The position numbers and the translations under genes are program-made. From Deltaproteobacteria bacterium (GTDB taxonomy: Bacteria; Desulfobacterota; Dissulfuribacteria; Dissulfuribacterales; S140-46): a DNA stretch of 13,266 bases. The DNA lies in assembly GCA_015491585.1 (NCBI GenBank), contig WFVQ01000062.1, positions 1-13,266 of the forward strand, written 5' to 3'. How positions within the stretch are numbered: the stretch's first letter is position 1; every line of letters starts with the position of its first letter. The notes under the pieces are model-generated. The model saw only the letters and a program-made list of their open reading frames with translations, searched no databases and was not told where the DNA came from. Of this stretch, positions 6,630-13,266 are shown in pieces.

Positions 6630-7727
6630 TCAATTTTCAGTAAAGAAATAACGCCTGGCGCCCACGTTCAAGACCAGCCCCAGTCCCATCATTGTGGTGA
6701 GGACAGAAGAACCTCCATAGCTGAAAAGGGGAAGCGGAACCCCAACCACTGGAAGCAAGCCAAGTACCATACAGATGTTTATCACCACGTGGAGGAAAAA
6801 GAGTGCCATCACCCCGAAGGCCAGGAAGGCCCCGAACCTATCCTTGGCCCTGGAGGCTATCAGAAGACCGCGATAGATTATCCAACCGTAGAGGAAAACG
6901 AGAAAAAGGGCACCGGCGAATCCCCACTCCTCCGCCCAGATAGAAAACGCAAAATCGGTGTGGACTTCTGGCAAAAATTGGAGATGGGCCTGTGATCCGG
7001 CCATGTATCCCTTCCCGAACAGACCGCCCGACCCCACGGCGATCTTCGACTGGAGCACATGATAACCCACGCCGTACGGATCCCTCTCTGGATCTAAGAA
7101 AGTGAGTATCCTGGCCTTCTGATAGGGCTTGAGCAATGACCATCCTACAGGCAGGCCAGCGATAAAGAGTCCTATCAGTATAAGGAAGGACTTCCACTGG
7201 AGACCGGCCGCATAGATCAAAGCCGCGAGTATTGCGAGGATGATGACGCAAGTTCCCAGGTCGGGCTGCACATATACCAGCAACGCGGGCACCAGGGTCA
7301 GGAGAAACGGGCGGAACAGATCCCGGAGGCGGTAAGAGTCCAGATCGTCCCTATAGAAATAGGTTGAGAGCACTACGATCATAACCAGCTTAGCAAACTC
7401 CGATGGCTGGATGTTTGCAACGCCTATGGAGAGCCACCGTTGCGAGCCTCCGACGGTCTTTCCAAAGAAGAGCACCAGCACCAGGAGGCCAAGGGTCACG
7501 AGGTAGAGGGGCAGAGCCATAGAGACCAGCTTCCTGTAGTCATACAAAAAACAGAGCCCCATAGCCACGCTTCCCACCACGTACCACTGCAGCTGTTTCC
7601 ATGCGAATGGAAATCCTGTGGCGGCACTCGAGCTCCGCAAATTGATGTATCCGCACGCCATGACCGCCGCTACCGCCGCCAGCAAGGAAAAGTCGAAATT
7701 CTCCGCCATCCGGGAACGCCAGGTCAC
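6630..7727 (-). CDS. rodA: Peptidoglycan glycosyltransferase RodA (SEDS family)
   Basis: RodA polymerises lipid II into glycan strands for side-wall growth and partners with PBP2 encoded just upstream. The 365-residue product (E. coli RodA is about 370) is a polytopic membrane protein. Family signatures visible are QPSEFAKL, the QPDLGT loop, the QSKIAVGSGG-x-G-KG segment, the PEVHTDFAFS loop carrying the conserved catalytic Asp, and a C-terminal PLFSYGGSS. I choose GTG 7727. It shares a GTGA with the mrdA stop, follows AGGTGG with good spacing (the AGGTGGG lies inside the mrdA end), and repeats the coupling style of the two upstream junctions. ATG 7709 (MAENFDF...) is the alternative and has a weaker ribosome site. 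It ends in TGA and is the last gene of the shape cluster. Confidence 0.93.
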   Translation of the reverse strand: MTWRSRMAENFDFSLLAAVAAVMACGYINLRSSSAATGFPFAWKQLQWYVVGSVAMGLCFLYDYRKLVSMALPLYLVTLGLLVLVLFFGKTVGGSQRWLSIGVANIQPSEFAKLVMIVVLSTYFYRDDLDSYRLRDLFRPFLLTLVPALLVYVQPDLGTCVIILAILAALIYAAGLQWKSFLILIGLFIAGLPVGWSLLKPYQKARILTFLDPERDPYGVGYHVLQSKIAVGSGGLFGKGYMAGSQAHLQFLPEVHTDFAFSIWAEEWGFAGALFLVFLYGWIIYRGLLIASRAKDRFGAFLAFGVMALFFLHVVINICMVLGLLPVVGVPLPLFSYGGSSVLTTMMGLGLVLNVGARRYFFTEN

Positions 7728-9604
7728 GGCTGCCCACCTCCATACATCATGAAGGCGGAATGGATCACTGGCGTAACTGGCTTTGGTAGATGGGCCTCCC
7801 TCCACGCCTCGAGCACCTTCCTGGCCACCGGCGCCGCCGCGCTGCCGCCGTGCCCTCCATGCTCTATCAGCACGGCCACGGCTATCTCAGGTGCCTCGGC
7901 CGGCGCATATGCCACGAACCAGGCGTGATCCTTATGTTTCCACGCCATCTTTTCATCCTGCCGTCTTTTTTCCTGTTTGACCACCTGGGCCGTCCCCGTC
8001 TTTCCCGCAACAGTCATGCCCTCGATCCTGGCTCTCTTGCCAGTTCCCTTGGAGTCCTCGACCACACCAACCAACGCCTTTTTTATCATCCGAAGATGTC
8101 CTTCCGACACCGGCAACCTTCCCACCGCTTCAGCTCTCCACTCCTCGATGACCTTGCCATCGGGCCCCATAATCTCTTCGACGTAATTGGGCCTGTAAAT
8201 GGTGCCACCGTTGGCCACGGACGCTATAAGCTGAGCCGCCTGCATAGGAGTCACCAGGGTGAACCCCTGCCCTATGGCCACGGCGAGGGTCTCTCCGTCA
8301 TGCCACTTATCATGCATTACTTGGCGCTTCCACTTCACGGTGGCAAGCAGGCCGTCCTGTTCGTTGGATAGCGGAATCCCAGTGGGACGCCCCAGCCCGA
8401 ACCCGAATCCGTATTTGGCGATGACATCAGGCCCGAGTTTTAGGCCTACATTGTAGAAATAGACATCACAGGATTCCACCAATGCCTTATACAAGTTGGT
8501 ATAGCCGTGACCGCGCCAATCCCAGCACCGGAAAGAGCTGCGCCCTAAACGGAAGTGGCCGTTGCAGTAAAACTGGGTGTTGGCGGTCACTATACCTTCC
8601 TCCAATGCAGCGGCAGCAGTGACTATTTTAAAGACCGAACCAGGGGGATATTGGCCTTGAATGGCCCTGTTGGTCATGGGATGGGTGATGGGATCGTTGA
8701 GCGCCTTCCACTCCTGGGTACTGAGGCCCCTGACGAACGCCTCGGGGTCGAATCCCGGTGTACTCACCGAGGCCAGCACCCTGCCTGTCGAGGGTTCTAA
8801 GGCCACTATCGCGCCCACCTTTCCCTCCATCGCCTCTTCCGCCGCCTTCTGCAACGGCAATTCCAGGGTAAGGAACAGGTCGTCTCCGGAGACCGGGGGA
8901 ATCTCCCTGAGCACCCTAACAAGTCTTCCAGTGGCATCCACCTCCAGAATCCGCCTTCCGGTCTTGCCCCTTAGATACCGGCCGTATTCCTTCTCTGCGC
9001 CGAACTTACCAACCAGATCTCCTGGACGCGCACCTGGATACCTGCCGGACGCAAGCTCCTTCTTGTTGATCTCACCGAGATATCCAAGCAGGTGTGGCGC
9101 GACCGTGCCGTGGGGATACTCACGCTTAGGCGACACCTCCACCACTATGCCAGGCAGTTTCCACCTCCTCGCCTCTACCCTGGCCACAGTGGTCCAATCC
9201 ACATCCCTGGCCACCACCACCGGGCGGTACAATGGAAGGCTGCGCCCCTTGTACAGCCGGGCGCGTATCTTGGACTCGTCCTCTTCCAGCAACTTGACCA
9301 GCTCTTGTATTAAGGCCTCAAAGTCGGGAACATCCTTTCTGATGAGAGAGATGGAAAAACTGGGCGCGACCCCGGCCAATATCCGGCCGTCTCTGTCCAA
9401 AATCTTCCCCCTTGGCGGCTCCAGGCGTAGAACCCTGATCCTGTTATGCTCCGCCTTCCTCACGAACTCATCTCCCTTGACCACCTGGAGATAGAAGAGA
9501 CGGGCCACCAGGGCCGCGAAGCAGAGCAGGGGAACCACGAGTATCTTAAGGCAGCGTGAACGGTTGGCCTCGAGCTGCTGATCGTCGAACGGCTTCAGCC
9601 TCAC
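7724..9604 (-). CDS. mrdA: Penicillin-binding protein 2 (peptidoglycan D,D-transpeptidase)
   Basis: This class B PBP cross-links new wall strands during elongation. Its 626 residues fit the family. A single N-terminal membrane segment (about residues 20-40) is followed by the pedestal domain with the RG-x-I-x-DR-x-G motif (65-74) and then the transpeptidase domain. The active-site motifs are intact: S323-V-F-K326, S378-C-D380 and K535-T-G537. Cys347 and Cys360, followed by a GHG segment, sit between the first two motifs, as in many PBP2 proteins. The start is GTG 9604, sharing GTGA with the mreD stop and preceded by a purine-rich GAGGAAGAGG. The stop overlaps the rodA start by the same 4-base arrangement. 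Adjacent SEDS and class B PBP genes commonly encode an enzyme pair. Confidence 0.96.
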   Translation of the reverse strand: MRLKPFDDQQLEANRSRCLKILVVPLLCFAALVARLFYLQVVKGDEFVRKAEHNRIRVLRLEPPRGKILDRDGRILAGVAPSFSISLIRKDVPDFEALIQELVKLLEEDESKIRARLYKGRSLPLYRPVVVARDVDWTTVARVEARRWKLPGIVVEVSPKREYPHGTVAPHLLGYLGEINKKELASGRYPGARPGDLVGKFGAEKEYGRYLRGKTGRRILEVDATGRLVRVLREIPPVSGDDLFLTLELPLQKAAEEAMEGKVGAIVALEPSTGRVLASVSTPGFDPEAFVRGLSTQEWKALNDPITHPMTNRAIQGQYPPGSVFKIVTAAAALEEGIVTANTQFYCNGHFRLGRSSFRCWDWRGHGYTNLYKALVESCDVYFYNVGLKLGPDVIAKYGFGFGLGRPTGIPLSNEQDGLLATVKWKRQVMHDKWHDGETLAVAIGQGFTLVTPMQAAQLIASVANGGTIYRPNYVEEIMGPDGKVIEEWRAEAVGRLPVSEGHLRMIKKALVGVVEDSKGTGKRARIEGMTVAGKTGTAQVVKQEKRRQDEKMAWKHKDHAWFVAYAPAEAPEIAVAVLIEHGGHGGSAAAPVARKVLEAWREAHLPKPVTPVIHSAFMMYGGGQP

Positions 9605-10083
9605 GCCTCTTCCTCCCCTCCTACTTCTCGGACGGCCAGGGAGCGAAATACCCGGAACCAGAGCGGGGAGAGAACCGCGGTCAGCAGAAGATCCAGCATC
9701 CCCTCCACGTCCAGGAGCTCAAGAGAGCCACTGGAGATGAACAGCAGAACCTTTATCACCCCCCCAACCAGGAGAACCAGAAGTGACTGCTGCCACCATA
9801 GACTGCAACTCATGTTGTTGAGCACATACCTGGCGAGCAAGTAGCCGATTGAGAAAGCGAAGGGATAGACCCCTCCCACGCCCACAGAAAAGGCGTCCGC
9901 CATCATGCCGAGGACCATGACGGGCAATATACCTTCGGGCAACATGGAGACTGTAGCCATCCACGCCACTAGAGGCGTCATACCGTCAACTGCCAGCAGA
10001 CGCCAGGGAACCGACGCCGCCATGGCGCTGTTGAGGCACAGCAGCAGGAAACCGAGGCATATCTGGCGCAGAAAAGGTCTCAT
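9601..10083 (-). CDS. mreD: Rod shape-determining membrane protein MreD
   Basis: This is a small integral membrane component of the elongasome that binds MreC. The 160-residue product is mostly hydrophobic, with about five membrane segments. It contains a G-x-x-x-D-A-x-S-x-G-x-x-G loop (MADAFSVGVGG, near residue 62) typical of MreD, and an acidic tail, VGGEEEA. Primary sequence in this family is poorly conserved, so position between mreC and mrdA carries much of the identification. ATG 10083 overlaps the mreC stop as ATGA, and its own TGA overlaps the GTG of mrdA, so translation is probably coupled. Confidence 0.9.
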   Translation of the reverse strand: MRPFLRQICLGFLLLCLNSAMAASVPWRLLAVDGMTPLVAWMATVSMLPEGILPVMVLGMMADAFSVGVGGVYPFAFSIGYLLARYVLNNMSCSLWWQQSLLVLLVGGVIKVLLFISSGSLELLDVEGMLDLLLTAVLSPLWFRVFRSLAVREVGGEEEA

Positions 10084-10934
10084 TTGCCGTTGCGGGGAAG
10101 TTTTGGTGCGGTCACCAGCACCTCCTCCAGCTTGGAGAGATCCACGTCAGGCCTCACGACCACCTCCTTGAAGAGGGTGCCTCCAGCCCCGTTACCCCTG
10201 CCCACGGTCACTACGGTGCCCACGAGCAATCCCTTGGGAAAGATCCCGTCCAGGCCCGAGGTTATCACAACATCTCCAGGTCTCACGTCTGCACCCGCGG
10301 CCACGTATTCTAACCGACAGAGCCCACGCCCCTGGCCCTTGAGCACCCCCCTTGCCCTGCTCCTCTGGACGATGACGGCCACCGCGCTGTTACGGTCGGA
10401 GATCAGCATGGCCTGACTGTAGAACAGTCCGCTCTTGACCACCTGCCCCACCACTCCGGCACCAGCGAGCAGGATGAAGCCCTCTTTCACTCCAGCCTTG
10501 CTTCCTACGTCTATCACTACGGAATCCAGCCAGGGCGTGACGTCAGCCCCCACAACGTGGGCCACCAGCGGAGGAAGCTGCCAACGCTCCTGGAGCTTGA
10601 GCAGCTTCCTCAGACGAATATTCTCTATTTGGGCCTCCCGGTACTGGACGAGTTCGGACTTGAGCTTCTCGATCTCCAACCGCAGCCGCACGTTCTCCTC
10701 AGCCACCTCCTGGAGGTGGAGGTATCTCTGGTAGATGTGACGCAGTCCCTGAATGGGGATATCAAAGACCTCCTCAATAGCCCCGGAGACATCGGTAATG
10801 AACCGGACCGCAGGGGCCACGATCCACCCCCCCTTGGTCCTGATGCCGACCACCAGAAAGATCAGGAGCAGCACCAAAACGAGGGTCACCGTGGTCCGCC
10901 GCTGGAGAGAGCGTTTGTTGTTTCTCTGGGCCAC
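10080..10934 (-). CDS. mreC: Cell shape-determining protein MreC
   Basis: MreC is the periplasmic scaffold that activates PBP2-RodA and links them to the MreB filament. The 284 residues show the family layout: a short basic cytoplasmic start, one membrane segment (about 16-34), a coiled coil (about 70-115, rich in E/L/R/K heptads), and a beta-rich C-terminal half with the G-x-x-V-x-SGLDGIFPKGLLVGTV segment typical of MreC. The start is GTG 10934, downstream of GAGAGGTAGGA. An 83-base gap with no recognisable terminator separates it from mreB, so a shared transcript is likely. Confidence 0.95.
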   Translation of the reverse strand: MAQRNNKRSLQRRTTVTLVLVLLLIFLVVGIRTKGGWIVAPAVRFITDVSGAIEEVFDIPIQGLRHIYQRYLHLQEVAEENVRLRLEIEKLKSELVQYREAQIENIRLRKLLKLQERWQLPPLVAHVVGADVTPWLDSVVIDVGSKAGVKEGFILLAGAGVVGQVVKSGLFYSQAMLISDRNSAVAVIVQRSRARGVLKGQGRGLCRLEYVAAGADVRPGDVVITSGLDGIFPKGLLVGTVVTVGRGNGAGGTLFKEVVVRPDVDLSKLEEVLVTAPKLPRNGK

Positions 10935-11017
10935 AGGTATCCTACCTCTCGAAGGGCCAAAGCGGATAAAAAGACGAACGATCCATACCCGAGAAACCGC
11001 CCGTCAGGAACAGGGGC

Positions 11018-12049
11018 TCAGTTTATCATGATCTGTTTCAGGATATCTATGTTGTCCAGTACCTTCCCGGCGCCCAACACCACTGAAGAAAGGGGATCCT
11101 CCGCGATTATGATGGGCAGACCGGTCTCTTTCCTGAGCAGCTTGTCGAGGTTCTTCAACAGGGCACCTCCTCCGGTGAGAACTATGCCCTTATCGACAAT
11201 ATCAGCCGACAGCTCAGGAGGAGTCTGCTCCAGGGCGTTCTTGACCGCGTCGATGATGGCATCCACCTGCTCTGAAATGGCATCCCTTATCTCGGAGGAA
11301 CGGATCTTTATGGTCTTGGGGACGCCTGAGACCAGATCACGCCCCTTTATCTCCTTCTCCTTGTCGGACTTGTCCGGCATCAGGTCGGCCAGCTCCATCT
11401 TTATGGTCTCTGCGGAGTGCTCCCCGATCAAAAGATTGTACTGGCGCTTTATGTACTGGAGGATTGCGTCATCCATCTTGTCTCCCGCCACCCTCACAGA
11501 CCGGCTGTAAACGATCCCGGCAAGGGAGATCACCGCGACCTCTGTGGTGCCTCCTCCGATGTCCACCACCATATTGGCTATGGGATCGGTAATGGGAAGA
11601 CCTGCACCAATGGCCGCGGCCATTGGCTCCTCCACGAGATAGACCTCGCGGGCACCGGCCGATTCCGCGGACTCCCTAACTGCACGCTTCTCCACCTGCG
11701 TGATCCCGGATGGTACGCTTATCACTATCCTGGGCCGCACCAGGGTCCTACGGTTGTGGACCTTCCTGATGAAATAGCGGAGCATGGCCTCCGTCACCTC
11801 GAAGTCGGCTATAACGCCATCCTTCATGGGCCGGATCGCCAATATGTTCCCGGGCGTCTTGCCCAGCATGTTCTTTGCCTCGGTACCAACGGCCAACACC
11901 CTGTTGCCCCTGGCCTCCTGCCTGACCGCAACCACCGATGGCTCTCTCAGCACGATTCCCTTTCCCTTTACGTAAACCAGGGTGTTAGCCGTGCCAAGGT
12001 CTATGGCGAGGTCGCTGGAAAGCCAACCAAAAAGAGTATCAAAAACCAT
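11018..12049 (-). CDS. mreB: Rod shape-determining actin homologue MreB
   Basis: MreB is an actin-like ATPase forming membrane-bound filaments that position lateral wall synthesis. The 343-residue product has the nucleotide-binding signatures in order: phosphate-1 loop D17-LGTANT, the EEPMAAAIGAGLPI segment, phosphate-2 loop VVDIGGGTTEVAV, and adenosine loop LTGGGALLKN. The N-terminal VFDTLFGWLSSD matches the usual hydrophobic amphipathic start. I choose ATG 12049 because it gives the canonical MreB N-terminus and follows GTGGGG. A GTG at 12061 in the same frame would add four residues. The 107-base gap before it shows no clear promoter or terminator that I would defend. Confidence 0.97.
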   Translation of the reverse strand: MVFDTLFGWLSSDLAIDLGTANTLVYVKGKGIVLREPSVVAVRQEARGNRVLAVGTEAKNMLGKTPGNILAIRPMKDGVIADFEVTEAMLRYFIRKVHNRRTLVRPRIVISVPSGITQVEKRAVRESAESAGAREVYLVEEPMAAAIGAGLPITDPIANMVVDIGGGTTEVAVISLAGIVYSRSVRVAGDKMDDAILQYIKRQYNLLIGEHSAETIKMELADLMPDKSDKEKEIKGRDLVSGVPKTIKIRSSEIRDAISEQVDAIIDAVKNALEQTPPELSADIVDKGIVLTGGGALLKNLDKLLRKETGLPIIIAEDPLSSVVLGAGKVLDNIDILKQIMIN

Positions 12050-12156
12050 TATCAGCCCCACGATTCAGAAAGTTGGTTTCGTCCATCCCATTCAATACAA
12101 TCCAACGCCACGCTTAGCAAGCAAATTCTTCCAGGCCACCTCGAGGAAAGAGCATA

Positions 12157-13266
12157 TCAACGGAGCTTCCCTCCGAGGTTTCCGCTCCTCCCCCTAAGGC
12201 GCTCGGCCTCTTCCACGGTCTTGGGCGCTCTCCAGCGGCGCTTTTTCCCGGACACCCCGAATAGCAGATCCACCACCCAGTATGCCGGCACAGCACGCAA
12301 CTTCCTGAGTTTCCTGGCCAGAGAGATAGGGGACGAATGGAGCAGGTGGCCGACATCCCCCCGTCTCACCCAACGGAACCTCTCACCTTTGGGCGACACC
12401 ACCTCGCGGCTCCCGGAATAGGCCCTGTGAAGGGCCCGTGCGGTAAAGAGAGGGATATAGCCGTAAACCGTCATTCCGGTCTTGGGCATTAAACACGACA
12501 AATCGGAAACGTCCTGGCCATCCACCTCCAGGGATATCTCGGGCCACTTCACGCCCAGCTCCTGCACCGCCTTCACCGCCTGGGAGTTAAGCAAGTTCAA
12601 GTGGTACGAGGAATAAATTGCTGGCCGGCGCTGCTCTGCGAAGAGGGAGAGATGCCCCACGTTAGAGACCTGAAAGGCATTGAATCCCTTTGCCAGGGCC
12701 GCCTCAACGACCTTGACCAGGCCGTCGAGCTTCTCTTGCCATGTGACAGGCGGGAGAAACCAGATCACCTTCCTCTTATCCCTGCCAAGCTTGCTGGCCC
12801 TCTTGAGATTCTCCCTTGTGAGCTCTACCAGGATACCGTCGGCCTCCAAAACCGACCTGTCCAAGCTGCGGACACGCAGGAAAAGCTTCGGTGCAGACCG
12901 CCTTCCAACACTTCCACCGCAGCCGCCATGCCCGTCTCCGAGTATCTCTCTGACGCGCTCCGAGGCCCTCTTTCCCATACCCGGTATGGGCCTTGCGCCG
13001 CGCCTGCCCTTCCATGCCTTGTCCACCAGGCCAGATGAGGACTTGTTGAAACGGAACACCTGGCATCCGACCACCGATCCAGCGCCACCTTCCAGCTCCA
13101 GTTCCACGCAGCGAGCAGCAGAGCCGCCGCCTATGCACTCCGCCTTCCACTGGGCACCTTGGCGCGAGACCACGCGGAGTCTGTCACCTGTTTGAACCGG
13201 CTTCACGGTCTCGGCCACGACCTTCCTTCCGTCTCCTTGGACCACCTTGCCCACATACTCCCCTGT
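12157..13266 (-). CDS. U32-family peptidase-like protein, C-terminal part (5' end outside window)
   Basis: The frame is open to the right edge (first residues TGEYVGKVV), so the N-terminus lies outside. A GTG at 13254 is an internal codon and not the start. The visible 369 residues begin with the small beta-rich G-x-Y-x-G-x-V region and continue into a barrel-like part (LVKVVEAALAKGFNAFQVSN, SSYHLNLLNSQAV, ISLEVDGQDVSDL, VYGYIPLFTARAL) and a basic C-terminus. This resembles the second half of long U32 proteins, which include collagenase-type peptidases and the 23S rRNA hydroxylation factor RlhA. The catalytic N-terminal part cannot be seen, so the substrate is unknown. It ends 107 bases before mreB and has no evident functional link to it. 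Confidence 0.6.
   Translation of the reverse strand, partial: TGEYVGKVVQGDGRKVVAETVKPVQTGDRLRVVSRQGAQWKAECIGGGSAARCVELELEGGAGSVVGCQVFRFNKSSSGLVDKAWKGRRGARPIPGMGKRASERVREILGDGHGGCGGSVGRRSAPKLFLRVRSLDRSVLEADGILVELTRENLKRASKLGRDKRKVIWFLPPVTWQEKLDGLVKVVEAALAKGFNAFQVSNVGHLSLFAEQRRPAIYSSYHLNLLNSQAVKAVQELGVKWPEISLEVDGQDVSDLSCLMPKTGMTVYGYIPLFTARALHRAYSGSREVVSPKGERFRWVRRGDVGHLLHSSPISLARKLRKLRAVPAYWVVDLLFGVSGKKRRWRAPKTVEEAERLRGRSGNLGGKLR

Noticed and set aside
12050..12156. Promoter for mreB (TTGCTT ... TTGTAT-like boxes)
   Set aside because: Matches to both boxes are poor and the spacing is ambiguous, so I do not annotate it.

Overview
The window looks like a piece of a Gram-negative, cytochrome-rich anaerobe, most likely a member of the former Deltaproteobacteria (Desulfobacterota/Desulfuromonadota). 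The basis is an outer-membrane beta-barrel protein with a C-terminal phenylalanine, two multihaem c-type cytochromes, and a complete mreB-mreC-mreD-mrdA-rodA cell-shape cluster. The taxon is an inference. All genes lie on the minus strand, so biological order runs from the right edge to the left.

Right part (13266 down to 6630). A U32-peptidase-type protein enters from the right edge without its N-terminus and ends at 12157. It is followed by the elongasome cluster mreB (start 12049), mreC, mreD, mrdA (PBP2) and rodA. The last four are joined by three successive 4-base stop/start overlaps (ATGA, GTGA, GTGA). This set encodes the cytoskeletal filament, the periplasmic scaffold, the membrane partner, the transpeptidase and the SEDS glycosyltransferase of lateral wall synthesis.

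Middle (6629 to 6323). A 307-base gene-free gap holds a perfect 16-bp palindrome that overlaps the -35 box of a plausible sigma-70 promoter. A leader of about 100 nt follows, with a candidate structured element.

Left part (6322 to the left edge). Three genes make an apparent extracellular-electron-transfer operon: an outer-membrane beta-barrel protein, a 12-haem lipoprotein cytochrome, and a very large secreted multihaem cytochrome (at least 8 haem sites in 1285 codons, C-terminus missing). This is the composition of a porin-cytochrome conduit that moves electrons across the outer membrane.

The main discovery candidate is in the large cytochrome. Its codon 131 is an in-frame TGA, and the same frame then stays open for 1154 codons and contains seven of the eight haem motifs. 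Directly after the TGA lies a 13-bp hairpin with an AGUU loop, and its geometry matches the general bacterial SECIS rule. Six other genes here use TGA as a normal stop, so a changed genetic code is not the explanation. I read the gene as a selenocysteine-containing multihaem cytochrome. A naive annotation would cut it to a 130-residue monohaem fragment.

The first 20 bases are not genomic. They match the end of a Nextera (Tn5) sequencing adapter, so the left end is an assembly artefact and the true C-terminus of the cytochrome is unknown.
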